Shown one piece after another: positions 53,428-62,227 of a DNA stretch of 64,000 bases. Position numbers and translations under genes: made by a program. The stretch is from assembly GCA_964560875.1 (NCBI GenBank), contig CAZLMW010000021.1:17582-81581 (forward strand). The letters run 5' to 3'. The stretch is from CAZLMW01 sp964560875 (GTDB lineage Bacteria > Myxococcota_A > UBA9042). The first letter of the stretch is position 1. Each line of letters opens with the position of its first letter. The notes under the pieces were generated by a model that saw nothing but the letters and a program-made list of their open reading frames with translations, was not told the origin of the DNA and did no database searches.

Positions 53428-56400
53428 ATGCGCCTACAGACTCTCCTTACGGCCGTTGCAGCGCTGATGCTGCTCGGCGGATGTGCGGACGACCCGCCGC
53501 CGCTGGTGCAGGCAGATACAGGCTTTCGGCCTGAAGAGTTTGGCTTTGCGTTTGCCAATTTCGGTGGCCACGTCTCCGCCGCTGTGTTCACCAATGAGGC
53601 GGCGCACAAGATGTTCGGTGACGTCGCCTGCAAGCGGATCGCCAACGGCAGATGCCGCGTCCTGCCGGGCGTCCGCAAGTTCGTCCAGCACGTCAACCGC
53701 GCCGCGGACGGCGGCCGGTGCGAAGGTTTCGCCGTCGTGCCAGGGCTGCTCTACGACAACAGCGTCACGCGGGCCTCGCTCGGTATCGACAAACCGCTGC
53801 ACACCTATGCCTTCGGCGTCAACGACGCGCTCGAAGAAGCGCTGATGTACTGGTACGCGACCCAATTCGTCTCGAATGTCCGCAGTGAGACCGAGCCGGT
53901 CAGCGGCAAAGAGGCGGTTCAAAAGCTCGGCGAGGCATTCAAGCGCGGCAAGTCCGGCGGCAGCTTCCGCCTCGGGATGCTGCGCGTTGCGGAGGATGGC
54001 ACGCTGACCGGCGGCCACGCGGTGATGCCGTATGCGACGCGGAAGGTGTCGGGCGACAAGTGGCGAATCCTCGTCTACGACTCCAACCACCCCAACGTCG
54101 AGCGCGCGATCGATATCGATGTCAGCGCCGACACATGGCGGTACGTCGCATCGATAAATCCCGACGCGAAGGAGGCTGTCTACGAAGGCGGGAAGGGCAC
54201 CAATCCGCTCTTCTTGGTGCAGAACAAAGTACGGCTCGGCACGCTCGATTGCGTTGGATGCCCCAAGACCGGGTCCAAAGCGCGGACGACAGTCGCGTCG
54301 AGCGGCAAGGGCAAGACGACGGTTGTCGATTCGAAGGGTCGCAAGGTGTGCAGCAAGCCAGGCGGACCAAACGACGTCGACGAGGCTGACCGGGATTCGT
54401 CCTTCACGGCGGACCTGTGGCGAGACCAGTCCCCGACGACGATCGAGGTTCCCAGCACCGGCGCCCTGAAGGTCATCGCAGAAAACGACGAAGGCGCAAC
54501 GGACCCCGCCAAGATCCACGTTCACATCCTTGCTCATGATGGCGGTGTCGCGGCTGTCAGCACGGATGTTGGTTCCGGAAAAGCGACGCTCGACGTGTCG
54601 GTCGATGGGTCGACCCGCTTTGTAGGCGAGGCAGGGCGAGCGGCGTACGTGACGATGGCGTCCGCGGACATTGGCGGCAAGGCTGTCGAGGTGTCCGTCC
54701 GCATCGACGGGGCCGCCGGCAAAGCGAATGAGGTTGGGTTGTCGTTGTCCAAAGATGGCGGCAAGGCGGCTGTCGACGTGCCGAACGGGGGCACGCTCAC
54801 TGTTTCGGTGCAGACCGAGGCCGAGAGTGGCGCGACGAGTTTTGTGGGTCTTGTGGAGCTGGACAAGGGCGCCGAGTTTACCCTGGCCACGACGAGCTCC
54901 GCGGACAAGAGCGCAACGGTCGAGGTCGACGAGGATGGCGACGGCAAGCCCGACAAGACGGTGAGCGTCAAGCCCTGCACAGAGGACCCGGCCTGCCTTG
55001 CCGCGCAGGCGAAGGCCGCCGACGACGGCGACAACGTGACGCAAGACAAAGACAATTGCCCCGGAGTCGCCAACGAAGACCAGGCCGACCTGGACGGCGA
55101 TGGAATCGGTGACGCCTGCGATCCAGACGCCGATGGTGACGGCGTGCCGACGGGACCTGATTGCGACGACCTGGACGCCAAATCGACCGCAGGATGCGGC
55201 GAGGATGCTGGCAAGTCGCAATGCACGACCGCCAGCGATTGTCCGGCACCGGCCGCGAAATCGTGCCGGGTTGCGGCGTGCGACAAGGGCTCGTGCACGA
55301 CGGCGGTTGCCCAACCCGGCGCGGCTTGTGACGATGGCGACAGCTGCACCGACGGCGACACGTGCACGGTTGGCGCTTGCAAACCAGGCCCGGCCAAATC
55401 GTGCGATGACGCCAACACCTGCACCGACGACAGCTGCGAGTCCGCCACGGGTTGCAATCAAACGCCGAACACAGGTGCATGCGACGACGGCGACGCGTGC
55501 ACGACTGGCGACGCCTGTGCGGGCGGGAAATGCACGACCAGCGGTCAGGCGACATGTGACGACGGAATCAAGTGCACCAAGGACAGCTGCTTGGCGGCGT
55601 CCGGTTGCACGGTGACCACGGTGGACAGCGACTGCAACGACGGCAACATTTGCACGGACGACGCATGTGATACCAAGTCGGGATGCAGTAACAAGCCCAA
55701 CCAGGCAAGCTGTGACGACGGCAACAGCTGCACGACGACCGACGCGTGTGGCGGCGGCGCATGTGGCGGCAAGGCGGTCGACTGTGCGGCGCCGGTTTCG
55801 CACAAGGTCACGTTCGACTTGAAGAAGGTTGTCGGCCAACCGACTTGGCAGGAGGACGGCGTCGTAGTGACCGTGACCGCAGGGCCGTCAAAGGGCTCGG
55901 TCGGGGTTGCGAACCACGATCCAAATGACCCAGACCGGGAGGCGTTGACGACGCATAGCGGCGGCCAGCTCACCATCGCGATGGCGGACAGCGGCACATT
56001 CGAGTGGGTATCCATCAAGGGCGCCGGTGGCACAAACGGCGTGACCTTCTCCGCGAAGACCAAGTCTGGCGCCACCATCAATCACGTCGCCAAGCACCCG
56101 GCGGGCGGCGGCGTCATTCAGCTTCCCGCGACGTTCAAGGAACTCGTGTCCGCAACGATCACCTCGGGCAACAGCGCGGCTGCCGCCGATGTGCACGCCT
56201 GGGACGACATCGAGATCAACGCAGCGCCCACAGTGCCGCAGTGTCGCGCGCCGGCGAAGTGCAACCCGGCTGACGGCAAGTGTTCGCATGCGACGCTCAA
56301 GGATGGCTCGACGTGCAACGACGCTGTCTTCTGCACGAACGGCGACAGTTGCACGGGCGGAGTCTGTGGCGGCAAGCAGGTGTGTACGCTGGTTGTGACG

Positions 56401-57507
56401 TCGGCCAAGGACGCCGACGACGGCAACTGCGAGCTCACACACTGCACCCTCCGGGAGGCCATCAGCGCCGCAAACGCCAAGCCCAACCCCGACGTCATCG
56501 CCTTCAGCCTCGCCGCCCACGTGACGCTCACGAAGGCCCTGCCAGCCGTCTCGGCGCCGCTGGTCATCGACGGGTTCGGGCATGTGGTGCGCCTCGACGG
56601 CGCCAAAGCCTTCCGCGTATTGGACGTTGCCGCCAAGTTCACGCTCCGCGGCGTTACGGTTCAGCGCGGCAAGGCACCCACCAACGAGGCTGGCGGCGTT
56701 CGCGTCACCAAGGGACCTGCTGTCTTCGAAAACGTCGTGTTCGATGACAACGCAGCGCTGGTCCAAGGTGCGGGGTTGTATACGAGCGCAGAGACCACGG
56801 TTGTGGAGTGCACATTCAGCGGCAACAAGCTCAGCTCCACGAACAACAACACCGCTGGGGCGGGACTTTTCGCCAGCGCCAAGTTGACGGTCGAGCGCTC
56901 GAGGTTCACAGGGAATGTCTCGTCGTTCTACGGGGCCGGGGCGGCGTGCTTCACCGGCTGCACCGGGCAGATTCTCCGGTCCACATTCAACCTCAACAAC
57001 GCCGTCACTGGTGGTGGCCTGGTCAACTTCGGAACGTTGACTGTCGTCAACTCGACGCTCTCTTCCAACGAGGCGACCGGCGATGGCGGCGCGATCGCAG
57101 CGGCGGGTTCGTTGACCTTGATACATTGCACCGTCGCAGACAACTCGTCGCCGAAGATCGCCGGCGTTCAAAGCAGCGGCGAGTTGCACGTCAGCAACAC
57201 GATCCTGGTCGGCGCTAAGGGTGGCGGCAAAGACTGCGGCGGACCGACAACGCTCAAGACCAACATCACGAACCTGGTTGAAGATGGGACATGCAGCGCC
57301 GCCATCAGCGGCAGCGCCAAGCTCGGCATGCTCGCCAACAACGGCGGTCCAACTGCGACCATCGTGCCGGCCGTGGGGTCCAAGGCGATCGACTCGGCCG
57401 ATGCGAAGGTCTGCGGCTCCGCAATTGTTGGCGGCATCGATCAGCGCGGCGTGAAGCGGCCGAAAGGCAAGGCTTGCGACATCGGCGCCGTCGAAACCGG
57501 CCCATGA
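53428..57507 (+). CDS. Giant lipoprotein: papain-like peptidase domain, TSP3, cysteine repeats, beta-helix
   Basis: 1359 residues, last gene of the operon. Signal LMLLGGC (lipid Cys 19). Residues ~40-240 look like a papain-like cysteine peptidase: nucleophile C98 in GGRCEGFA, H197 in GGHAVMPY and Asp/Asn in ILVYDSNHP (D218, N220). A beta region (~310-520) leads to thrombospondin type 3-like Ca2+ repeats (DNCPGVANEDQADLDGDGIG, CDPDADGDGV; ~535-580) and CDDGDxCT repeats. A beta-sandwich paralogous to that in the preceding protein follows, then a CTLREAI-type right-handed beta-helix (~1000-1359). The C-terminal half clearly shares architecture with the 46186-53421 protein, suggesting tandem duplication. 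ATG 53428 is preferred over the adjacent GTG. Confidence 0.88.
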   Translation: MRLQTLLTAVAALMLLGGCADDPPPLVQADTGFRPEEFGFAFANFGGHVSAAVFTNEAAHKMFGDVACKRIANGRCRVLPGVRKFVQHVNRAADGGRCEGFAVVPGLLYDNSVTRASLGIDKPLHTYAFGVNDALEEALMYWYATQFVSNVRSETEPVSGKEAVQKLGEAFKRGKSGGSFRLGMLRVAEDGTLTGGHAVMPYATRKVSGDKWRILVYDSNHPNVERAIDIDVSADTWRYVASINPDAKEAVYEGGKGTNPLFLVQNKVRLGTLDCVGCPKTGSKARTTVASSGKGKTTVVDSKGRKVCSKPGGPNDVDEADRDSSFTADLWRDQSPTTIEVPSTGALKVIAENDEGATDPAKIHVHILAHDGGVAAVSTDVGSGKATLDVSVDGSTRFVGEAGRAAYVTMASADIGGKAVEVSVRIDGAAGKANEVGLSLSKDGGKAAVDVPNGGTLTVSVQTEAESGATSFVGLVELDKGAEFTLATTSSADKSATVEVDEDGDGKPDKTVSVKPCTEDPACLAAQAKAADDGDNVTQDKDNCPGVANEDQADLDGDGIGDACDPDADGDGVPTGPDCDDLDAKSTAGCGEDAGKSQCTTASDCPAPAAKSCRVAACDKGSCTTAVAQPGAACDDGDSCTDGDTCTVGACKPGPAKSCDDANTCTDDSCESATGCNQTPNTGACDDGDACTTGDACAGGKCTTSGQATCDDGIKCTKDSCLAASGCTVTTVDSDCNDGNICTDDACDTKSGCSNKPNQASCDDGNSCTTTDACGGGACGGKAVDCAAPVSHKVTFDLKKVVGQPTWQEDGVVVTVTAGPSKGSVGVANHDPNDPDREALTTHSGGQLTIAMADSGTFEWVSIKGAGGTNGVTFSAKTKSGATINHVAKHPAGGGVIQLPATFKELVSATITSGNSAAAADVHAWDDIEINAAPTVPQCRAPAKCNPADGKCSHATLKDGSTCNDAVFCTNGDSCTGGVCGGKQVCTLVVTSAKDADDGNCELTHCTLREAISAANAKPNPDVIAFSLAAHVTLTKALPAVSAPLVIDGFGHVVRLDGAKAFRVLDVAAKFTLRGVTVQRGKAPTNEAGGVRVTKGPAVFENVVFDDNAALVQGAGLYTSAETTVVECTFSGNKLSSTNNNTAGAGLFASAKLTVERSRFTGNVSSFYGAGAACFTGCTGQILRSTFNLNNAVTGGGLVNFGTLTVVNSTLSSNEATGDGGAIAAAGSLTLIHCTVADNSSPKIAGVQSSGELHVSNTILVGAKGGGKDCGGPTTLKTNITNLVEDGTCSAAISGSAKLGMLANNGGPTATIVPAVGSKAIDSADAKVCGSAIVGGIDQRGVKRPKGKACDIGAVETGP

Positions 57508-57689
57508 CCGGCACAGATTCCGGGACAACGTTCCCCCGGGCGACGAGCCTTGTCTTCCGTCCGCAGTCCGTGCGGCCACAATGGCCCGGTGCTGATCGGC
57601 GGTTCTTGGGCCGGCCGGTTCCCCGGCTACTCGCACGCGGCCTTCAGCAAGGCCGACAAGCGGTTCTTCTGCCGTGCTGCCGGCAACGC

Positions 57690-57836
57690 TCATGTGTCAA
57701 AGAGCGGCCTTGGTGACGTTTGCGCCGGTAGCGCCTGCATCAACTCCCCGACCGCCACGGACGCATCCTCCGCCACGGCAAGCGTAATAAACTCGCCGGT
57801 ATGCCCCGCGCTCCTGCTGTCCTGATAGTACGTCAT
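57690..57836 (-). CDS. 48-residue hypothetical small protein
   Basis: A short frame starts at ATG 57836 behind a near-perfect ribosome binding site (AGGAGGTCAAG ending directly at the start region) and ends in TGA at 57690. The peptide begins MTYYQDSRSAGHTGEF and has a hydrophobic, Ala/Val-rich middle; there is no signal peptide and no cysteine. No family is recognised. The strong Shine-Dalgarno sequence in a non-coding stretch is the main support. It sits convergent to the giant lipoprotein operon. Confidence 0.5.
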   Translation of the reverse strand: MTYYQDSRSAGHTGEFITLAVAEDASVAVGELMQALPAQTSPRPLFDT

Positions 57837-58319
57837 CTTGACCTCCTCTGCTGGTTGAAGAAGCCCCCCTCACGCCATCGCGCGCTGGACTTGTCAGGGT
57901 TCGCAACTCAACGCGGCGAAGCCGCACGAGACCCGCGACGGCGCAGCCGTGTGACCTTGACCAGTCCAACGCGCAGTGGCACGCCTGAACGCTTCGGCCA
58001 GCAGAGGACCGCAACCGCACCGTTAGCCTGGGCAAGCGGAGAGGACGCGTCCGGAAACAACGGCGTCGTCATCAGCGTCAGCATCAGCATCAGCGTCAGC
58101 ATCAGCATCAGTAACGGCATCGGCATCAGCAACGGCGTCGGGATCGGCTTCGGCGTCGGGATCGGCTTCGGCGTCGGGATCGGCTTCGGCGTCGGGATCG
58201 GCTTCGGCGTCGGGATCGGCATCGGCCACCGTCACGGAAACCGAGGGCGGCGCGGCGCTAGCCGTGACGCTTTCCGAGCCACCAACCCATCGACGATGTC
58301 GACAGACGTCACCATCGAG
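57837..58319. other. 483-base intergenic region with low-complexity tandem repeats
   Basis: No convincing gene. From ~58062 to 58125 there are CAT/GTC-AGC hexamer-like units, followed at 58141-58212 by four exact 18-base units of GGATCGGCTTCGGCGTCG with degenerate copies on both sides. On the minus strand the repeats read Asp-Ala-Glu-Ala-Asp-Pro, ending in VVSGRVLSACPG; on the plus strand they read Gly-Ile-Gly-Phe-Gly-Val. Neither has a credible domain. The minus-strand reading resembles the Asp/Ala linkers of the lipoproteins here and may be a relic of one. Confidence 0.55.
58141..58212. repeat. Tandem repeat, four exact 18-base units
   Basis: GGATCGGCTTCGGCGTCG repeated four times head to tail (58141, 58159, 58177, 58195), preceded and followed by imperfect copies. 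The unit length is a multiple of three, consistent with origin in a coding linker. Copy number of such a repeat often varies between strains by replication slippage. Confidence 0.9.
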
Positions 58320-59579
58320 CTACCAGCCGGCGCGTTCGAGCCCCTCGAGCTGAGCCGGCCAGTCCGCCAGTCCGCCGCGTAGCTCGCCCAGTAACGGTGA
58401 TGCTGCAAGCGCTTCTGCCACCGGTTCATCCGGCAGTCCCATCGCCCGCAACGTGTGCAGCATCTTCAGCGTTGCGAAGGCATCGAACCGCTCGTGCAGG
58501 CGTCGCAAACGGCGCTGTGCGGGCCAGTCCAGCGCGTTGATCTCGTCCACCATGGCGCCCAAACCCAGGTCGGTGGCTGCTTTCCGCACGCGTTCCGTGG
58601 AGGTGCCGTCGTCAAACAAGAGCGGTTTGTTTTCTTCGACGGCTCGCTGCATCGCGGCCAACGCCTGGCGCAGACCATCAAAGACGCCGGGGTGATAGCA
58701 GCGGACGGGTTCATCGCGTTGTTGCGCGCGGTGCAGGGCAGGGCCGGTTCCAAATGGGACACGGGTGGACGCGCGGCCCTCGAGCACGATCGGGTCGCCG
58801 TCGATAGCAACGATGGGTCCGAGCTTGGCCAGCTTGCCGAGCAGGTAGAAATCTTCGCCCGCCGACCGCTTCGGCACGCCGCGAACCTGGGCATAGCGCG
58901 TGGCGTCGACCGCGATTGTGCTGCCGATCGCCTGGTGTGCGTAGGGCGACCCGGCCCAGCGGAGGCCGAGCACGTGGTGGCGCAACCGACACTCGTAGCG
59001 CGCAGAGTCGGCGGTGAGGTCGGGATCGGCGGCGATGTGAACGAATCGATGGATCCAGGCGGCGCCGTCCGGTACGCGCTTGGCGGCGTCGTGAGCGGCA
59101 GAGAGGTATGTAGTTGGCACCCGCGCGTCGGCGTCTGTCGTGTGCAGAACGCGGCTTTCGACAACCCCCGCCATGTGCGCCGCAAAAAGCAGGTCGAGCC
59201 CTGTTTTTCGCGCCGTCCCCACGCCTTGTTTGCGCGGGATGCGTCGCTCGAGGACGACCACCGCGCTGCCAGCGACGGTGCACAAGTGCGCGTCGGGACC
59301 GATCGAGCCGGCAGGTCCGAACCGTTTCAGCAGCCCGGCAACGGATTCGGCGTTGCTCGCGAGCTCATCATCCGCAGCATCCGGGGGCGCGTTGACGACA
59401 ACAACGACGAGCACCGAATCGTCGGCCGCGAGCACGGATTGCACCGCCTCGCAAACACGCCCACCTTCCCGATACGACGGGATGCAGACACCGTATCGGA
59501 AGCGACCCGGCAGTCGGGGCGCCAACTCGACCGACGGTTCGGCCCAGCGCGAAAGGTATTTCTGCACAGCGTTGGCCAT
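58320..59579 (-). CDS. Family 2-like glycosyltransferase
   Basis: 419 residues. The GT-A fold of family 2 is visible: first strand VCIPSYREGGRV (~31-42), VVVVVNAPPDAADD (~57-70), the metal motif HTTDADARVPTTYL with D-A-D (~146-159), and GEDFYLLGKLAKLG (~240-253) with the catalytic-type ED. A helical C-terminal third (~290-419) has no recognised domain. No TM helix, so a soluble or peripheral enzyme. Glucosyl-3-phosphoglycerate-type or mannosylglycerate-type synthases have a similar layout, but the acceptor cannot be named. It ends 57 bases upstream, in coordinates, of the lipoprotein gene transcribed toward it, so the two may share a transcript. Confidence 0.8.
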   Translation of the reverse strand: MANAVQKYLSRWAEPSVELAPRLPGRFRYGVCIPSYREGGRVCEAVQSVLAADDSVLVVVVVNAPPDAADDELASNAESVAGLLKRFGPAGSIGPDAHLCTVAGSAVVVLERRIPRKQGVGTARKTGLDLLFAAHMAGVVESRVLHTTDADARVPTTYLSAAHDAAKRVPDGAAWIHRFVHIAADPDLTADSARYECRLRHHVLGLRWAGSPYAHQAIGSTIAVDATRYAQVRGVPKRSAGEDFYLLGKLAKLGPIVAIDGDPIVLEGRASTRVPFGTGPALHRAQQRDEPVRCYHPGVFDGLRQALAAMQRAVEENKPLLFDDGTSTERVRKAATDLGLGAMVDEINALDWPAQRRLRRLHERFDAFATLKMLHTLRAMGLPDEPVAEALAASPLLGELRGGLADWPAQLEGLERAGW

Positions 59580-59636
59580 GCGGTCGAAGTAGCCGGCGAC
59601 GGGCCAGATGGCAAACTCGGCGTTTGGAGCCTGCTG

Positions 59637-60938
59637 CTACTTGCAGGTGCCGTCAGCGGCGCATTTCTGACCGCCCGAACACGGCACCTTCTGACACAGA
59701 CCTGTGACCGGGACCGCGTATCCGCTGTGCTCCTGGAACTTGGGCGGGTTGGGGTGTTTGACGCAGATCTTGGCGTTGCATCCGGTGGCCTGCTGATAAG
59801 GACAAGGCTTTCCGAGTCCCTCGGGCACGCAGCCCTGTTTGCCCTTGCAGGCTAGCCAGCCGCATCCGGGTCCGCTGTACCCCTTCGCCCCCCGGCACTG
59901 AGCAATCGGCTGCCACGGCTTGGAACCGGTGCCGAAGCTGTACATCCACTTCTCGTCGATGCTGCCGTCGCAATCGTTGTCGATGCCGTCACATTTTTCG
60001 GGCGCCGGCGCCTTGGCTGAGCACGCAGATACGCCGGTTGCCGTACACGTTCGAACCCCGTTGCAGTGCTTGTGGTAGTGGTACGAGTTCAGGTTTTCGT
60101 TGCGGGCCGAGCACTTGCCTGTGCGCTTGGCAGCGATCGCCGCGGCTGGACACTTGCAGCCGCCCGTCGGGAAGCAGAACTTCGTTTGGCCGGGAAGCTT
60201 CTTGCTGCCGAATCCGAGGTATGCGCAGGTGTGGCTTGCGGGGCAGTCCGAGTCGTTGCTGCAGCCTTTGGAGCAGAAATAGCCGGCCGGGTAATCGAAG
60301 CTGCAGCCCCCGGCCGGTCCACAATTCGAAACCGGCACCCCGACGCATCCCGGGCCGAGCGCACCGGCCACCGCGCAATCGTTGTCCGAGTGGCATGGCA
60401 GGCAGCCGGCGCTCGATGAACCCGTGTCGGATCCACCAGCGTCCGGCGGCTTGTTCGAGGTGTCGGCCGGCGCCGTCGCGTCCAGCGCCGTCGCGTCCAG
60501 CGCCGTCGTGTCCAGCGCCGTCGTGTCCAGCGCCGTTGTCGCATCCGCAGCGGTGGAATCGGCCGCGCTGTGCGTGTCGGGCGAATGGGAGTCAACGGCC
60601 GACGCCGCATCGAGCGGCTCGCCGGTGTCGGGTCCTGCGACGAGATCTGCGGCGGCGGCCGTGTCCGGCAACGTGGTGTCGGAGTCCGGCGCATCTGCAC
60701 CTGTATCCGCAACTGCATGGGCCCCTGCATCCGCCCCTGCATCCGCAACTGCATCGGCCCCTGCATCCGCAACCGTATCCGCGGTCGTGTCCGCTTTGTC
60801 CGCGGCGGCGTCGGGTATCGCGTCGTCGTCCGAAACGCTTGGCGAGCTCGGGCTGGTTGTCGCAGTACACGAGGTCGCAAGGAGCCAGATGAGCACGCCG
60901 CACGTCGCAGATCGGGGCAAATGGCGAATGGAGCGCAC
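59637..60938 (-). CDS. Lipoprotein with long Asp/Ala/Thr linker, cysteine-rich domain and MopE motif
   Basis: 433 residues from a GTG at 60938 preceded by GGAGG; no ATG is available, and this start gives a good signal peptide (VLIWLLATSC). Residues ~30-175 are a low-complexity linker with repeats such as ADAVADAGADAGAHAVADTGADA split into short units, and a run of TALDTTALD/TALDATALD. The cysteine-rich C-terminal region (~180-433) contains CHSDNDCAVAG, CSNDSDCPASHTCAY, CKCPAAAIAAKRTGKC and the MopE-type CDGIDNDCDGSIDE. The linker probably spans a surface layer. Partner unknown. Confidence 0.82.
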   Translation of the reverse strand: MRSIRHLPRSATCGVLIWLLATSCTATTSPSSPSVSDDDAIPDAAADKADTTADTVADAGADAVADAGADAGAHAVADTGADAPDSDTTLPDTAAAADLVAGPDTGEPLDAASAVDSHSPDTHSAADSTAADATTALDTTALDTTALDATALDATAPADTSNKPPDAGGSDTGSSSAGCLPCHSDNDCAVAGALGPGCVGVPVSNCGPAGGCSFDYPAGYFCSKGCSNDSDCPASHTCAYLGFGSKKLPGQTKFCFPTGGCKCPAAAIAAKRTGKCSARNENLNSYHYHKHCNGVRTCTATGVSACSAKAPAPEKCDGIDNDCDGSIDEKWMYSFGTGSKPWQPIAQCRGAKGYSGPGCGWLACKGKQGCVPEGLGKPCPYQQATGCNAKICVKHPNPPKFQEHSGYAVPVTGLCQKVPCSGGQKCAADGTCK

Positions 60939-61243
60939 GGCGCCTCCAGGTTGGGTGCGAACTGCGGTTGGATGCTGTGTTGCGACCGGAAGTTTATACG
61001 CCGTTTCGGCGGCGATCATCGTTTGGTCCACGGACCGAGGCGAGAGGCCGAGGGACGCAAGGCGCAAGTGCGCCGCACGCTGTGGGAAGGTGCCGAAAAA
61101 TGACACTTTTTTGGCACCAGGGGCCGGGCGCCGGCCCCTCAACGAAACAACAACCGAGACCACTGTGGAGTCCGAATGGACGCAACGATGATCGAGGCCG
61201 CGGTTTTCGCAATCCGGCCAAGCGGTTGCGAAGGAGCGCCGGG
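60939..61243. other. 305-base intergenic region with structured repeats
   Basis: No gene is visible between the lipoprotein start and the YheT 3' end. Apart from the two consecutive hairpins at 61089-61138, nothing with a recognisable function is seen. The lipoprotein promoter presumably lies in 60945-61080, without a clear sigma-70 match. Confidence 0.5.
61089..61138. repeat. Two consecutive hairpins (REP/terminator-like)
   Basis: First hairpin: arms GGTGCCGAAAAA (61089-61100) and TTTTTTGGCACC (61107-61118) pair at 11 of 12 positions around a TGACAC loop. Second hairpin: perfect 8-base arms GGGGCCGG (61120-61127) and CCGGCCCC (61131-61138) around GCG. The A/T inner stem means a T-run exists on either strand, so it could terminate YheT transcription (minus strand). 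It also resembles the GGTGCC...GGCACC palindromes scattered as REP-like elements in some bacterial genomes. Confidence 0.6.
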
Positions 61244-62227
61244 CTAGCCGCGGGAAGAGAGGCGTTTTTGCAGCCGCTCCACGATCCAGCGCGACAACCA
61301 CGGATCGCTGTGATGCCAGCCAACGTGTCCGCCATGCTGCGTTTGGTGCAGGTCGACATGCTGTGCGTCTGAAAACGCGTCCCTCGGAACCGCATCGGGT
61401 GGCACGAACGGATCGTCGAGCGCGTGCAGAACGGTTGTCGGGACGCGAATTGCGGCGAGCCTTGGCGCGATGTGATTGACGTCGTAGTAGGTGGCCGCGT
61501 CGCCAAAGCCGTGCACCGGCGCGGTCCAGTGGTGGTCGAATCCGCGGATGGTGCCGACCCGCAATGCGCGTCTTGCCATGTCGATGACGTCGCCGTCGCC
61601 GTCGAATTGCCGCCGCTTCTTTTTGACCTTGGGGCGCAGCGTCGCGAGGAAGCGCCAGGCGTAGAGGCGCCGCAGTCCGCTGTCGATATGCGCGCAGCTC
61701 GCCGCGAGGACCAGCGGAACCGAGACCAGCACGGCGCCATCGACGAGCTCCGCCGCATCGGTCGTCCGCGCCAACCAGTTGCCGATCTGGCTGCCTCCAA
61801 GCGAGAAGCCAACCGCCAACACGGGTCGGTTTGGCATCCGCTCAGCGATCGCGCGAAAAACCTGGTCCAGGTCGTCGGTGAACCCGGCGTGATACGAGGT
61901 CAGGCGCCGGTTCACTTCGCCCGAACAGCTGCGGTTGTTGATCGCGACGCCGGTCCAATCGCGCGAGTGAGCTTGCTGCATCACGGCGCGAACGTACGGC
62001 GCGTCCGATGAGCCTTCGAGGCCGTGCAAAACGACCAGGATCGGCGAATCCGGCGGGCCATCAACATGGTCGACGTCGAAGAAGTCGCCATCGGGTGTCT
62101 CGAACCGTTCGCGTCGGTACTGCACCGGCTCCACCCCGGCGCGATAGGCCGCGATGGTGTTGACGTGCCCGTTGCGAGCCCACGCAGGTGGGCGATACGG
62201 CGAATCTGCGGTGCGCGGTCGTTTCAT
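61244..62227 (-). CDS. yheT: YheT-family alpha/beta hydrolase
   Basis: 327 residues, the usual length for the YheT/ABHD1-3 family of esterases or lipases. The oxyanion strand is VVLHGLEGSSDAPYVR, and NNRSCSGE is the family-specific RGC-like segment. The nucleophile elbow is GFSLGG, with LARTTDAA after it. The acid lies in LHALDDPFVP and the His in TQHGGHVGWH. The family order S-D-H is complete. Physiological substrates are unknown. The ATG overlaps the stop of the HEAVH membrane protein by 4 bases, so the two are coupled. Confidence 0.9.
   Translation of the reverse strand: MKRPRTADSPYRPPAWARNGHVNTIAAYRAGVEPVQYRRERFETPDGDFFDVDHVDGPPDSPILVVLHGLEGSSDAPYVRAVMQQAHSRDWTGVAINNRSCSGEVNRRLTSYHAGFTDDLDQVFRAIAERMPNRPVLAVGFSLGGSQIGNWLARTTDAAELVDGAVLVSVPLVLAASCAHIDSGLRRLYAWRFLATLRPKVKKKRRQFDGDGDVIDMARRALRVGTIRGFDHHWTAPVHGFGDAATYYDVNHIAPRLAAIRVPTTVLHALDDPFVPPDAVPRDAFSDAQHVDLHQTQHGGHVGWHHSDPWLSRWIVERLQKRLSSRG

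Noticed and set aside
53434..55839. Long antisense open frame over the peptidase/beta-helix gene
   Set aside because: Same reason: biased composition, no start or ribosome site, and it opposes a clearly real gene.
58062..58222. Repeats considered as a CRISPR array
   Set aside because: The 18-base units are directly adjacent with no unique spacers, and no cas gene is present.
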